Positions 11,899 through 24,934 of a DNA stretch of 64,000 nucleotides are shown in pieces (within the stretch, counting starts at the first letter, position 1; each line of letters begins with the position of its first letter). The stretch covers positions 620,001 through 684,000 of the forward strand of contig CM050665.1 of the NCBI GenBank assembly GCA_027574665.1, read 5' to 3'. The notes below the pieces were generated by a model that searched no databases, was not told where the DNA came from, and saw only the letters and a list, made by a program, of their open reading frames with translations. Position numbers and translations under genes: made by a program. Source of the stretch: Rhynochetos jubatus. Lineage: Eukaryota; Chordata; Aves; Eurypygiformes; Rhynochetidae.

Positions 11899-12960
11899 CA
11901 GGCCTTTGCAATCCCAATTATCCCTGGAGCTGTGGGCTTTCTGGTTCTCCGGACCCTAACCCTAACCCTAACCCTAGAAGTTGCCGACCGCGGTTTCCGG
12001 CCACGGCCCCCCCTGGGTTCTGGCTAGGAAAGCAGGGGAAGGAGCCATGTCTGTGCAGTGTCGTGCTCCTCTTGGCAGGCCTTTGCAATCCCAATTATCC
12101 CTGGAGCTGTGGGCTTTCTGGTTCTCCGGACCCTAACCCTAACCCTAACCCTAGAAGTTGCCGACCGTGGTTTCCGGCCACGGCCCCCCCCGGGTTCTGG
12201 CTAGGAAAGCTGGGGAAGGAGCCATGTCTGTGCAGTGTCGTGCTCCTCTTGGCAGGCCTTTGCAATCCCAATTATCCCTGGAGCTGTGGGCTATCTGGTT
12301 CTCCGGACCCTAACCCTAACCCTAACCCTAGAAGTTGCCGACCGCGGTTTCCGGCCACGGCCCCCCCTGGGTTCTGGCTAGGAAAGCAGGGGAAGGAGCC
12401 ATGTCTGTGCCGTGTCGTGCTCCTCTTGGCAGGCCTTTGCAATCCCAATTATCCCTGGAGCTGTGGGCTATCTGGTTCTCCGGACCCTAACCCTAACCCT
12501 AACCGTAGAAGTTGCCGACCGCGGTTTCCGGCCACGGCCCCCCCGGGGTTCTGGCTAGGAAAGCAGGGGAAGGAGCCATGTCTGTGCAGTGTCGTGCTCC
12601 TCTTGGCAGGCCTTTGCAATCCCAATTATCCCTGGAGCTGTGGGCTTTCTGGTTCTCCGGACCCTAACCCTAACCCTAACCCTAGAAGTTGCCGACCGTG
12701 GTTTCTGGCCACGGCCCCCCCCGGGTTCTGGCTAGGAAAGCTGGGGAAGGAGCCATGTCTGTGCCGTGTCGTGCTCCTCTTGGCAGGCCTTTGCAATCCC
12801 AATTATCCCTGGAGCTGTGGGCTTTCTGGTTCTCCGGACCCTAACCCTAACCCTAACCCTAGAAGTTGCCGACCGCGGTTTCCGGCCACGGCCCCCCCGG
12901 GGTTCTGGCTAGGAAAGCAGGGGAAGGAGCCATGTCTGTGCAGTGTCGTGCTCCTCTTGG
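11899..12960. repeat. Higher-order repeat block Y, copy 1 (1,062 bp, 6 units)
   Basis: Six 177-bp units link block X copy 1 to copy 2. Their order is a CCGCGG unit, a CCGTGG unit, a GGGCTATCTGG unit with GTGCCGTGTCG, a 177-bp unit ending in CCGTAG, a CCGTGGTTTCTGG unit with GTGCCGTGTCG, and a CCGCGG unit. The same series follows block X copy 3. Confidence 0.82.
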
Positions 12961-14741
12961 CAGGCTTTTGCAATCCCAATTATCCCTGGAGCTGTGGGCT
13001 TTCTGGTTCTCCGGACCCTAACCCTAACCCTAACCCTAACCCTAGAAGTTGCCGACCGCGGTTTCCGGCCACGGCCCCCCCCGGGTTCTGGCTAGGAGAG
13101 CAGGGGAAGGAGCCATGTCGGTGCAGTGTCGTGCTCCTCTTGGCAGGCCTTTGCAATTCCAATTATCCCTGGAGCTGTGGGCTTTCTGGTTCTCCGGACC
13201 CTAACCCTAACCCTAACCCTAGAAGTTGCCGACCGCGGTTTCCGGCCACGGCCCCCCCTGGGTTCTGGCTAGGAAAGCAGGGGAAGGAGCCATGTCTGTG
13301 CAGTGTCGTGCTCCTCTTGGCAGGCCTTTGCAATCCCAATTATCCCTGGAGCTGTGGGCTTTCTGGTTCTCCGGACCCTAACCCTAACCCTAACCCTAGA
13401 AGTTGCCGACCGCGGTTTCCGGCCACGGCCCCCCCCGGGTTCTGGCTAGGAAAGCAGGGGAAGGAGCCGTGTCTGTGCAGTGTCGTGCTCCTCTTGGCAG
13501 GCCTTTGCAATCCCAATTATCCCTGGAGCTGTGGGCTTTCTGGTTCTCCGGACCCTAACCCTAACCCTAACCCTAGAAGTTGCCGACTGCGGTTTCCGGC
13601 CACGGCCCCCCCCGGGTTCTGGCTAGGAAAGCAGGGGAAGGAGCCATGTCTGTGCCGTGTCGTGCTCCTCTTGGCAGGCCTTTGCAATCCCAATTATGCC
13701 TGGAGCTGTGGGCTTTCTGGTTCTCCGGACCCTAACCCTAACCCTAACCCTAGAAGTTGCCGACCGTGGTTTCCGGCCACGGCCCCCCCCGGGTTCTGGC
13801 TAGGAAAGCTGGGGAAGGAGCCATGTCTGTGCAGTGTCGTGCTCCTCTTGGCAGGCCTTTGCAATCCCAATTATCCCTGGAGCTGTGGGCTTTCTGGTTC
13901 TCCGGACCCTAACCCTAACCCTAACCCTAACCCTAGAAGTTGCCGACCGCGGTTTCCGGCCACGGCCCCCCCTGGGTTCTGGCTAGGAAAGCAGGGGAAG
14001 GAGCCATGTCTGTGCCGTGTCGTGCTCCTCTTGGCAGGCCTTTGCAATCCCAATTATCCCTGGAGCTGTGGGCTTTCTGGTTCTCCGGACCCTAACCCTA
14101 ACCCTAACCCTAGAAGTTGCCGACCGCGGTTTCCGGCCACGGCCCCCCCTGGGTTCTGGCTAGGAAAGCAGGGGAAGGAGCCATGTCTGTGCAGTGTCGT
14201 GCTCCTCTTGGCAGGCCTTTGCAATCCCAATTATCCCTGGAGCTGTGGGCTTTCTGGTTCTCCGGACCCTAACCCTAACCCTAACCCTAGAAGTTGCCGA
14301 CCGTGGTTTCCGGCCACGGCCCCCCCCGGGTTCTGGCTAGGAAAGCAGGGGAAGGAGCCATGTCTGTGAAGTGTCGTGCTCCTCTTGGCAGGCCTTTGCA
14401 ATCCCAATTATCCCTGGAGCTGTGGGCTTTCTGGTTCTCCGGACCCTAACCCTAACCCTAACCCTAGAAGTTGCTGACCGCGGTTTCCGGCCACGGCCCC
14501 CCCTGGGTTCTGGCTAGGAAAGCTGGGGAAGGAGCCATGTCTGTGCAGTGTCGTGCTCCTCTTGGCAGGCCTTTGCAATCCCAATTATCCCTGGAGCTGT
14601 GGGCTTTCTGGTTCTCCGGACCCTAACCCTAACCCTAACCCTAGAAGTTGCCGACCGCGGTTTTCGGCCACGGCCCCCCCGGGTTCTGGCTAGGAAAGCT
14701 GGGGAAGGAGCCATGTCTGTGCAGTGTCGTGCTCCTCTTGG
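12961..14741. repeat. Higher-order repeat block X, copy 2 (1,781 bp, 10 units)
   Basis: It has the same linked variants in the same order as copy 1, lacking only the extra unit of copy 1. Private changes seen are GGAGCCGTGTCTG near 13,465 and ATTATGCCTGG near 13,695. Its length equals eight or nine modal units with two hexamer gains and one lost base (7 x 177 + 2 x 183 + 176). The marker unit at its end lacks the CGGTACAG variant present in copies 1 and 3. Confidence 0.87.
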
Positions 14742-16522
14742 CAGGCTTTTGCAATCCCAATTATCCCTGGAGCTGTGGGCTTTCTGGTTCTCCGGACCCT
14801 AACCCTAACCCTAACCCTAACCCTAGAAGTTGCCGACCGCGGTTTCCGGCCACGGCCCCCCCGGGGTTCTGGCTAGGAGAGCAGGGGAAGGAGCCATGTC
14901 GGTGCAGTGTCGTGCTCCTCTTGGCAGGCCTTTGCAATTCCAATTATCCCTGGAGCTGTGGGCTTTCTGGTTCTCCGGACCCTAACCCTAACCCTAACCC
15001 TAGAAGTTGCCGACCGCGGTTTCCGGCCACGGCCCCCCCTGGGTTCTGGCTAGGAAAGCAGGGGAAGGAGCCATGTCTGTGCAGTGTCGTGCTCCTCTTG
15101 GCAGGCCTTTGCAATCCCAATTATCCCTGGAGCTGTGGGCTTTCTGGTTCTCCGGACCCTAACCCTAACCCTAACCCTAGAAGTTGCCGACCGCGGTTTC
15201 CGGCCACGGCCCCCCCCGGGTTCTGGCTAGGAAAGCAGGGGAAGGAGCCATGTCTGTGCAGTGTCGTGCTCCTCTTGGCAGGCCTTTGCAATCCCAATTA
15301 TCCCTGGAGCTGTGGGCTTTCTGGTTCTCCGGACCCTAACCCTAACCCTAACCGTAGAAGTTGCCGACTGCGGTTTCCGGCCACGGCCCCCCCCGGGTTC
15401 TGGCTAGGAAAGCAGGGGAAGGAGCCATGTCTGTGCCGTGTCGTGCTCCTCTTGGCAGGCCTTTGCAATCCCAATTATCCCTGGAGCTGTGGGCTTTCTG
15501 GTTCTCCGGACCCTAACCCTAACCCTAACCCTAGAAGTTGCCGACCGTGGTTTCCGGCCACGGCCCCCCCCGGGTTCTGGCTAGGAAAGCTGGGGAAGGA
15601 GCCATGTCTGTGCAGTGTCGTGCTCCTCTTGGCAGGCCTTTGCAATCCCAATTATCCCTGGAGCTGTGGGCTTTCTGGTTCTCCGGACCCTAACCCTAAC
15701 CCTAACCCTAACCCTAGAAGTTGCCGACCGCGGTTTCCGGCCACGGCCCCCCCTGGGTTCTGGCTAGGAAAGCAGGGGAAGGAGCCATGTCTGTGCAGTG
15801 TCGTGCTCCTCTTGGCAGGCCTTTGCAATCCCAATTATCCCTGGAGCTGTGGGCTTTCTGGTTCTCCGGACCCTAACCCTAACCCTAACCCTAGAAGTTG
15901 CCGACCGCGGTTTCCGGCCACGGCCCCCCCTGGGTTCTGGCTAGGAAAGCAGGGGAAGGAGCCATGTCTGTGCAGTGTCGTGCTCCTCTTGGCAGGCCTT
16001 TGCAATCCCAATTATCCCTGGAGCTGTGGGCTTTCTGGTTCTCCGGACCCTAACCCTAACCCTAACCCTAGAAGTTGCCGACCGTGGTTTCCGGCCACGG
16101 CCCCCCCCGGGTTCTGGCTAGGAAAGCAGGGGAAGGAGCCATGTCTGTGAAGTGTCGTGCTCCTCTTGGCAGGCCTTTGCAATCCCAATTATCCCTGGAG
16201 CTGTGGGCTTTCTGGTTCTCCGGACCCTAACCCTAACCCTAACCCTAGAAGTTGCTGACCGCGGTTTCCGGCCACGGCCCCCCCTGGGTTCTGGCTAGGA
16301 AAGCTGGGGAAGGAGCCATGTCTGTGCAGTGTCGTGCTCCTCTTGGCAGGCCTTTGCAATCCCAATTATCCCTGGAGCTGTGGGCTTTCTGGTTCTCCGG
16401 ACCCTAACCCTAACCCTAACCCTAGAAGTTGCCGACCGCGGTTTTCGGCCACGGCCCCCCCGGGTTCTGGCTAGGAAAGCTGGGGAAGGAGCCATGTCGG
16501 TACAGTGTCGTGCTCCTCTTGG
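14742..16522. repeat. Higher-order repeat block X, copy 3 (1,781 bp, 10 units)
   Basis: This copy is directly tandem with copy 2 at an exact offset of 1,781 bp for every marker checked: the GCAATTCC unit, the second 183-bp unit, the TGTGAAG stop, the GTTGCTGACC stop and the 176-bp marker. A private AACCGTAG ends one telomeric block near 15,350. The near identity of copies 2 and 3 indicates a recent tandem duplication. Confidence 0.88.
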
Positions 16523-17584
16523 CAGGCCTTTGCAATCCCAATTATCCCTGGAGCTGTGGGCTTTCTGGTTCTCCGGACCCTAACCCTAACCCTAACCCTA
16601 GAAGTTGCCGACCGCGGTTTCCGGCCACGGCCCCCCCTGGGTTCTGGCTAGGAAAGCAGGGGAAGGAGCCATGTCTGTGCAGTGTCGTGCTCCTCTTGGC
16701 AGGCCTTTGCAATCCCAATTATCCCTGGAGCTGTGGGCTTTCTGGTTCTCCGGACCCTAACCCTAACCCTAACCCTAGAAGTTGCCGACCGTGGTTTCCG
16801 GCCACGGCCCCCCCCGGGTTCTGGCTAGGAAAGCTGGGGAAGGAGCCATGTCTGTGCAGTGTCGTGCTCCTCTTGGCAGGCCTTTGCAATCCCAATTATC
16901 CCTGGAGCTGTGGGCTATCTGGTTCTCCGGACCCTAACCCTAACCCTAATCCTAGAAGTTGCCGACCGCGGTTTCCGGCCACGGCCCCCCCTGGGTTCTG
17001 GCTAGGAAAGCAGGGGAAAGAGCCATGTCTGTGCCGTGTCGTGCTCCTCTTGGCAGGCCTTTGCAATCCCAATTATCCCTGGAGCTGTGGGCTATCTGGT
17101 TCTCCGGACCCTAACCCTAACCCTAACCGTAGAAGTTGCCGACCGCGGTTTCCGGCCACGGCCCCCCCGGGGTTCTGGCTAGGAAAGCAGGGGAAGGAGC
17201 CATGTCTGTGCAGTGTCGTGCTCCTCTTGGCAGGCCTTTGCAATCCCAATTATCCCTGGAGCTGTGGGCTTTCTGGTTCTCCGGACCCTAACCCTAACCC
17301 TAACCCTAGAAGTTGCCGACCGTGGTTTCTGGCCACGGCCCCCCCCGGGTTCTGGCTAGGAAAGCTGGGGAAGGAGCCATGTCTGTGCCGTGTCGTGCTC
17401 CTCTTGGCAGGCCTTTGCAATCCCAATTATCCCTGGAGCTGTGGGCTTTCTGGTTCTCCGGACCCTAACCCTAACCCTAACCCTAGAAGTTGCCGACCGC
17501 GGTTTCCGGCCACGGCCCCCCCGGGGTTCTGGCTAGGAAAGCAGGGGAAGGAGCCATGTCTGTGCAGTGTCGTGCTCCTCTTGG
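16523..17584. repeat. Higher-order repeat block Y, copy 2 (1,062 bp, 6 units)
   Basis: It has the same length and unit order as Y copy 1 at offset 4,624. Private changes seen are CCTAATCCTAG near 16,945 and GGGAAAGAGCC near 17,016. Sector 2 of the CCGTAG-ended 183-bp subtype begins directly after it, so the array here reads X-Y-X-X-Y followed by a different sector. Confidence 0.82.
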
Positions 17585-20500
17585 CAGGCCTTTGCAATCC
17601 CAATTATCCCTGGAGCTGTGGGCTATCTGGTTCTCCGGACCCTAACCCTAACCCTAACCCTAACCGTAGAAGTTGCCGACCGCGGTTTCCGGCCACGGCC
17701 CCCCCGGGGTTCTGGCTAGGAAAGCAGGGGAAGGAGCCATGTCTGTGCAGTGTCGTGCTCCTCTTGGCAGGCCTTTGCAATCCCAATTATCCCTGGAGCT
17801 GTGGGCTTTCTGGTTCTCCGGACCCTAACCCTAACCCTAACCCTAGAAGTTGCCGACCGTGGTTTCCGGCCACGGCCCCCCCTGGGTTCTGGCTAGGAAA
17901 GCTGGGGAAGGAGCCATGTCTGTGCAGTGTCGTGCTCCTCTTGGCAGGCCTTTGCAATCCCAATTATCCCTGGAGCTGTGGGCTTTCTGGTTCTCCGGAC
18001 CCTAACCCTAACCCTAACCCTAGAAGTTGCCGACCGTGGTTTCCGGCCACGGCCCCCCCCGGGCTCTGGCTAGGAAAGCTGGGGAAGGAGCCATGTCTGT
18101 GCAGTGTCGTGCTCCTCTTGGCAGGCCTTTGCAATCCCAATTATCCCTGGAGCTGTGGGCTTTCTGGTTCTCCGGACCCTAACCCTAACCCTAACCCTAG
18201 AAGTTGCCGTCTGCGGTTTCCGGCCACGGCCCCCGCCGGGTTCTGGCTAGGAAAGCAGGGGAAGGAGCCATGTCTGTGCCGTGTCGTGCTCCTCTTGGCA
18301 GGCCTTTGCAATCCCAATTATCCCTGGAGCTGTGGGCTTTCTGGTTCTCCGGACCCTAACCCTAACCCTAACCCTAGAAGTTGCCGACCGTGGTTTCCGG
18401 CCACGGCCCCCCCCGGGTTCTGGCTAGGAAAGCAGGGGAAGGAGCCATGTCTGTGCAGTGTCGTGCTCCTCTTGGCAGGCCTTTGCAATCCCAATTATCC
18501 CTGGAGCTGTGGGCTTTCTGGTTCTCCGGACCCTAACCCTAACCCTAACCCTAGAAGTTGCCGACCGCGGTTTCCGGCCACGGCCCCCCCGGGGTTCTGG
18601 CTAGGAAAGCAGGGGAAGGAGCCATGTCTGTGCAGTGTCGTGCTCCTCTTGGCAGGCCTTTGCAATCCCAATTATCCCTGGAGCTGTGGGCTTTCTGGTT
18701 CTCCGGACCCTAACCCTAACCCTAACCCTAGAAGTTGCCGACCGTGGTTTCTGGCCACGGCCCCCCCCGGGTTCTGGCTAGGAAAGCTGGGGAAGGAGCC
18801 ATGTCTGTGCCGTGTCGTGCTCCTCTTGGCAGGCCTTTGCAATCCCAATTATCCCTGGAGCTGTGGGCTTTCTGGTTCTCCGGACCCTAACCCTAACCCT
18901 AACCCTAGAAGTTGCCGACCGCGGTTTCCGGCCACGGCCCCCCCGGGGTTCTGGCTAGGAAAGCAGGGGAAGGAGCCATGTCTGTGCAGTGTCGTGCTCC
19001 TCTTGGCAGGCCTTTGCAATCCCAATTATCCCTGGAGCTGTGGGCTATCTGGTTCTCCGGACCCTAACCCTAACCCTAACCCTAACCGTAGAAGTTGCCG
19101 ACCGCGGTTTCCGGCCACGGCCCCCCCGGGGTTCTGGCTAGGAAAGCAGGGGAAGGAGCCATGTCTGTGCAGTGTCGTGCTCCTCTTGGCAGGCCTTTGC
19201 AATCCCAATTATCCCTGGAGCTGTGGGCTTTCTGGTTCTCCGGACCCTAACCCTAACCCTAACCCTAGAAGTTGCCGACCGTGGTTTCCGGCCACGGCCC
19301 CCCCCGGGTTCTGGCTAGGAAAGCAGGGGAAGGAGCCATGTCTGTGCCGTGTCGTGCTCCTCTTGGCAGGCCTTTGCAATCCCAATTATCCCTGGAGCTG
19401 TGGGCTTTCTGGTTCTCCGGACCCTAACCCTAACCCTAACCCTAGAAGTTGCCGACCGTGGTTTCCGGCCACGGCCCCCCCCGGGTTCTGGCTAGGAAAG
19501 CAGGGGAAGGAGCCATGTCTGTGCAGTGTCGTGCTCCTCTTGGCAGGCCTTTGCAATCCCAATTATCCCTGGAGCTGTGGGCTTTCTGGTTCTCCGGACC
19601 CTAACCCTAACCCTAACCCTAGAAGTTGCCGACCGCGGTTTCCGGCCACGGCCCCCCCGGGGTTCTGGCTAGGAAAGCAGGGGAAGGAGCCATGTCTGTG
19701 CAGTGTCGTGCTCCTCTTGGCAGGCCTTTGCAATCCCAATTATCCCTGGAGCTGTGGGCTTTCTGGTTCTCCGGACCCTAACCCTAACCCTAACCCTAGA
19801 AGTTGCCGACCGTGGTTTCTGGCCACGGCCCCCCCCGGGTTCTGGCTAGGAAAGCTGGGGAAGGAGCCATGTCTGTGCCGTGTCGTGCTCCTCTTGGCAG
19901 GCCTTTGCAATCCCAATTATCCCTGGAGCTGTGGGCTTTCTGGTTCTCCGGACCCTAACCCTAACCCTAACCCTAGAAGTTGCCGACCGCGGTTTCCGGC
20001 CACGGCCCCCCCGGGGTTCTGGCTAGGAAAGCAGGGGAAGGAGCCATGTCTGTGCAGTGTCGTGCTCCTCTTGGCAGGCCTTTGCAATCCCAATTATCCC
20101 TGGAGCTGTGGGCTTTCTGGTTCTCCGGACCCTAACCCTAACCCTAACCCTAGAAGTTGCCGACCGTGGTTTCCGGCCACGGCCCCCCCCGGGTTCTGGC
20201 TAGGAAAGCTGGGGAAGGAGCCATGTCTGTGCAGTGTCGTGCTCCTCTTGGCAGGCCTTTGCAATCCCAATTATCCCTGGAGCTGTGGGCTTTCTGGTTC
20301 TCCGGACCCTAACCCTAACCCTAACCCTAGAAGTTGCCGACCGTGGTTTCCGGCCACGGCCCCCCCCGGGCTCTGGCTAGGAAAGCTGGGGAAGGAGCCA
20401 TGTCTGTGCAGTGTCGTGCTCCTCTTGGCAGGCCTTTGCAATCCCAATTATCCCTGGAGCTGTGGGCTTTCTGGTTCTCCGGACCCTAACCCTAACCCTA

Positions 20501-23500
20501 ACCCTAGAAGTTGCCGACCGCGGTTTCCGGCCACGGCCCCCCCTGGGTTCTGGCTAGGAAAGCAGGGGAAGGAGCCATGTCTGTGCAGTGTCGTGCTCCT
20601 CTTGGCAGGCCTTTGCAATCCCAATTATCCCTGGAGCTGTGGGCTATCTGGTTCTCCGGACCCTAACCCTAACCCTAACCCTAACCGTAGAAGTTGCCGA
20701 CCGCGGTTTCCGGCCACGGCCCCCCCGGGGTTCTGGCTAGGAAAGCAGGGGAAGGAGCCATGTCTGTGCAGTGTCGTGCTCCTCTTGGCAGGCCTTTGCA
20801 ATCCCAATTATCCCTGGAGCTGTGGGCTTTCTGGTTCTCCGGACCCTAACCCTAACCCTAACCCTAGAAGTTGCCGACCGTGGTTTCTGGCCACGGCCCC
20901 CCCTGGGTTCTGGCTAGGAAAGCTGGGGAAGGAGCCATGTCTGTGCCGTGTCGTGCTCCTCTTGGCAGGCCTTTGCAATCCCAATTATCCCTGGAGCTGT
21001 GGGCTTTCTGGTTCTCCGGACCCTAACCCTAACCATAACCCTAGAAGTTGCCGACCGCGGTTTCCGGCCACGGCCCCCCCGGGGTTCTGGCTAGGAAAGC
21101 AGGGGAAGGAGCCATGTCTGTGCAGTGTCGTGCTCCTCTTGGCAGGCCTTTGCAATCCCAATTATCCCTGGAGCTGTGGGCTATCTGGTTCTCCGGACCC
21201 TAACCCTAACCCTAACCCTAACCGTAGAAGTTGCCGACCGCGGTTTCCGGCCACGGCCCCCCCGGGGTTCTGGCTAGGAAAGCAGGGGAAGGAGCCATGT
21301 CTGTGCAGTGTCGTGCTCCTCTTGGCAGGCCTTTGCAATCCCAATTATCCCTGGAGCTGTGGGCTTTCTGGTTCTCCGGACCCTAACCCTAACCCTAACC
21401 CTAGAAGTTGCCGACCGTGGTTTCCGGCCACGGCCCCCCACGGGTTCTGGCTAGGAAAGCTGGGGAAGGAGCCATGTCTGTGCAGTGTCGTGCTCCTCTT
21501 GGCAGGCCTTTGCAATCCCAATTATCCCTGGAGCTGTGGGCTTTCTGGTTCTCCGGACCCTAACCCTAACCCTAACCCTAGAAGTTGCCGACCGCGGTTT
21601 TCGGCCACGGCCCGCCGGATTCTGGCTAGGAAAGCTGGGGAAGGAGCCATGTCGGTACAGTGTCGTGCTCCTCTTGGCAGGCCTTTGCAATCCCAATTAT
21701 CCCTGGAGCTGTGGGCTTTCTGGTTCTCCGGACCCTAACCCTAACCCTAACCCTAGAAGTTGCCGACCGCGGTTTCCGGCCACGGCCCCCCCCGGGTTCT
21801 GGCTAGGAAAGCAGGGGAAGGAGCCATGTCTGTGCAGTGTCGTGCTCCTCTTGGCAGGCCTTTGCAATCCCAATTATCCCTGGAGCTGTGGGCTTTCTGG
21901 TTCTCCGGACCCTAACCCTAACCCTAACCCTAGAAGTTGCCGACCGTGGTTTCCGGCCACGGCCCCCCCCGGGCTCTGGCTAGGAAAGCTGGGGAAGGAG
22001 CCATGTCTGTGCAGTGTCGTGCTCCTCTTGGCAGGCCTTTGCAATCCCAATTATCCCTGGAGCTGTGGGCTTTCTGGTTCTCCGGACCCTAACCCTAACC
22101 CTAACCCTAGAAGTTGCCGACCGCGGTTTCCGGCCACGGCCCCCCCTGGGTTCTGGCTAGGAAAGCTGGGGAAGGAGCCATGTCTGTGCAGTGTCGTGCT
22201 CCTCTTGGCAGGCCTTTGCAATCCCAATTATCCCTGGAGCTGTGGGCTTTCTGGTTCTCCGGACCCTAACCCTAAACCTAACCCTAACCCTAGAAGTTGC
22301 CGACCGCGGTTTCCGGCCACGGCCCCCCCCGGGTTCTGGCTAGGAGAGCAGGGGAAGGAGCCATGTCGGTGCAGTGTCGTGCTCCTCTTGGCAGGCCTTT
22401 GCAATCCCAATTATCCCTGGAGCTGTGGGCTTTCTGGTTCTCCGGACCCTAACCCTAACCCTAACCCTAGAAGTTGCCGACCGCGGTTTCCGGCCACGGC
22501 CCCCCCGGGGTTCTGGCTAGGAAAGCAGGGGAAGGAGCCATGTCGGTGCAGTGTCGTGCTCCTCTTGGCAGGCCTTTGCAATCCCAATTATCCCTGGAGC
22601 TGTGGGCTATCTGGTTCTCCGGACCCTAACCCTAACCCTAACCCTAACCGTAGAAGTTGCCGACCGCGGTTTCCGGCCACGGCCCCCCCGGGGTTCTGGC
22701 TAGGAAAGCAGGGGAAGGAGCCATGTCTGTGCAGTGTCGTGCTCCTCTTGGCAGGCCTTTGCAATCCCAATTATCCCTGGAGCTGTGGGCTTTCTGGTTC
22801 TCCGGACCCTAACCCTAACCCTAACCCTAGAAGTTGCCGACCGTGGTTTCCGGCCACGGCCCCCCCCGGGTTCTGGCTAGGAAAGCAGGGGAAGGAGCCA
22901 TGTCTGTGCCGTGTCGTGCTCCTCTTGGCAGGCCTTTGCAATCCCAATTATCCCTGGAGCTGTGGGCTTTCTGGTTCTCCGGACCCTAACCCTAACCCTA
23001 ACCCTAGAAGTTGCCGACCGTGGTTTCCGGCCACGGCCCCCCCCGGGTTCTGGCTAGGAAAGCAGGGGAAGGAGCCATGTCTGTGCAGTGTCGTGCTCCT
23101 CTTGGCAGGCCTTTGCAATCCCAATTATCCCTGGAGCTGTGGGCTTTCTGGTTCTCCGGACCCTAACCCTAACCCTAACCCTAGAAGTTGCCGACCGCGG
23201 TTTCCGGCCACGGCCCCCCCGGGGTTCTGGCTAGGAAAGCAGGGGAAGGAGCCATGTCTGTGCAGTGTCGTGCTCCTCTTGGCAGGCCTTTGCAATCCCA
23301 ATTATCCCTGGAGCTGTGGGCTTTCTGGTTCTCCGGACCCTAACCCTAACCCTAACCCTAGAAGTTGCCGACCGTGGTTTCTGGCCACGGCCCCCCCCGG
23401 GTTCTGGCTAGGAAAGCTGGGGAAGGAGCCATGTCTGTGCCGTGTCGTGCTCCTCTTGGCAGGCCTTTGCAATCCCAATTATCCCTGGAGCTGTGGGCTT

Positions 23501-24934
23501 TCTGGTTCTCCGGACCCTAACCCTAACCCTAACCCTAGAAGTTGCCGACCGCGGTTTCCGGCCACGGCCCCCCCGGGGTTCTGGCTAGGAAAGCAGGGGA
23601 AGGAGCCATGTCTGTGCAGTGTCGTGCTCCTCTTGGCAGGCCTTTGCAATCCCAATTATCCCTGGAGCTGTGGGCTATCTGGTTCTCCGGACCCTAACCC
23701 TAACCCTAACCCTAACCGTAGAAGTTGCCGACCGCGGTTTCCGGCCACGGCCCCCCCGGGGTTCTGGCTAGGAAAGCAGGGGAAGGAGCCATGTCTGTGC
23801 AGTGTCGTGCTCCTCTTGGCAGGCCTTTGCAATCCCAATTATCCCTGGAGCTGTGGGCTTTCTGGTTCTCCGGACCCTAACCCTAACCCTAACCCTAGAA
23901 GTTGCCGACCGTGGTTTCCGGCCACGGCCCCCCCCGGGCTCTGGCTAGGAAAGCTGGGGAAGGAGCCATGTCTGTGCAGTGTCGTGCTCCTCTTGGCAGG
24001 CCTTTGCAATCCCAATTATCCCTGGAGCTGTGGGCTTTCTGGTTCTCCGGACCCTAACCCTAACCCTAACCCTAGAAGTTGCCGACCGCGGTTTCCGGCC
24101 ACGGCCCCCCCTGGGTTCTGGCTAGGAAAGCAGGGGAAGGAGCCATGTCTGTGCCGTGTCGTGCTCCTCTTGGCAGGCCTTTGCAATCCCAATTATCCCT
24201 GGAGCTGTGGGCTATCTGGTTCTCCGGACCCTAACCCTAACCCTAACCCTAACCGTAGAAGTTGCCGACCGCGGTTTCCGGCCACGGCCCCCCCGGGGTT
24301 CTGGCTAGGAAAGCAGGGGAAGGAGCCATGTCTGTGCAGTGTCGTGCTCCTCTTGGCAGGCCTTTGCAATCCCAATTATCCCTGGAGCTGTGGGCTTTCT
24401 GGTTCTCCGGACCCTAACCCTAACCCTAACCCTAGAAGTTGCCGACCGTGGTTTCTGGCCACGGCCCCCCCCGGGTTCTGGCTAGGAAAGCTGGGGAAGG
24501 AGCCATGTCTGTGCCGTGTCGTGCTCCTCTTGGCAGGCCTTTGCAATCCCAATTATCCCTGGAGCTGTGGGCTTTCTGGTTCTCCGGACCCTAACCCTAA
24601 CCCTAACCCTAGAAGTTGCCGACCGCGGTTTCCGGCCACGGCCCCCCCGGGGTTCTGGCTAGGAAAGCAGGGGAAGGAGCCATGTCTGTGCAGTGTCGTG
24701 CTCCTCTTGGCAGGCCTTTGCAATCCCAATTATCCCTGGAGCTGTGGGCTATCTGGTTCTCCGGACCCTAACCCTAACCCTAACCCTAACCGTAGAAGTT
24801 GCCGACCGCGGTTTCCGGCCACGGCCCCCCCGGGGTTCTGGCTAGGAAAGCAGGGGAAGGAGCCATGTCTGTGCAGTGTCGTGCTCCTCTTGGCAGGCCT
24901 TTGCAATCCCAATTATCCCTGGAGCTGTGGGCTT
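17585..24934. repeat. Sector 2 of the CCGTAG-ended 183-bp subtype
   Basis: Eight CCGTAG-ended 183-bp units lie near 17604, 19026, 20625, 21162, 22588, 23656, 24193 and 24730. Several are spaced exactly 537 bp apart (20625 to 21162, and 23656 to 24193 to 24730), which equals one 183-bp plus two 177-bp units, so a three-unit higher-order repeat is present. The same 537-bp spacing occurs in sector 1 (156 to 693). Between the sectors, at 3.4-17.6 kb, the 183-bp units are of the plain or CCTAAACC types. Confidence 0.75.
20330..22470. repeat. Offset-3,568 duplication, left copy
   Basis: Matches 23,898-26,038 at a constant offset of 3,568 bp. It includes a GGGCTCTGG unit (20,368), two CCGTAG-ended 183-bp units (20625, 21162), the 175-bp marker with CCCGCCGGATT (21544), another GGGCTCTGG unit and the CCTAAACC-type 183-bp unit (22228). 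The CCCGCCGGATT form occurs only at these two markers. Differences seen include CCTAACCATAACC (near 21,032) and CCCCACGGGTTC (near 21,436) in this copy. The match ends where GCCGACCGCGG here faces GCCGTCTGCGG in the other copy. Edges are approximate. Confidence 0.82.
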
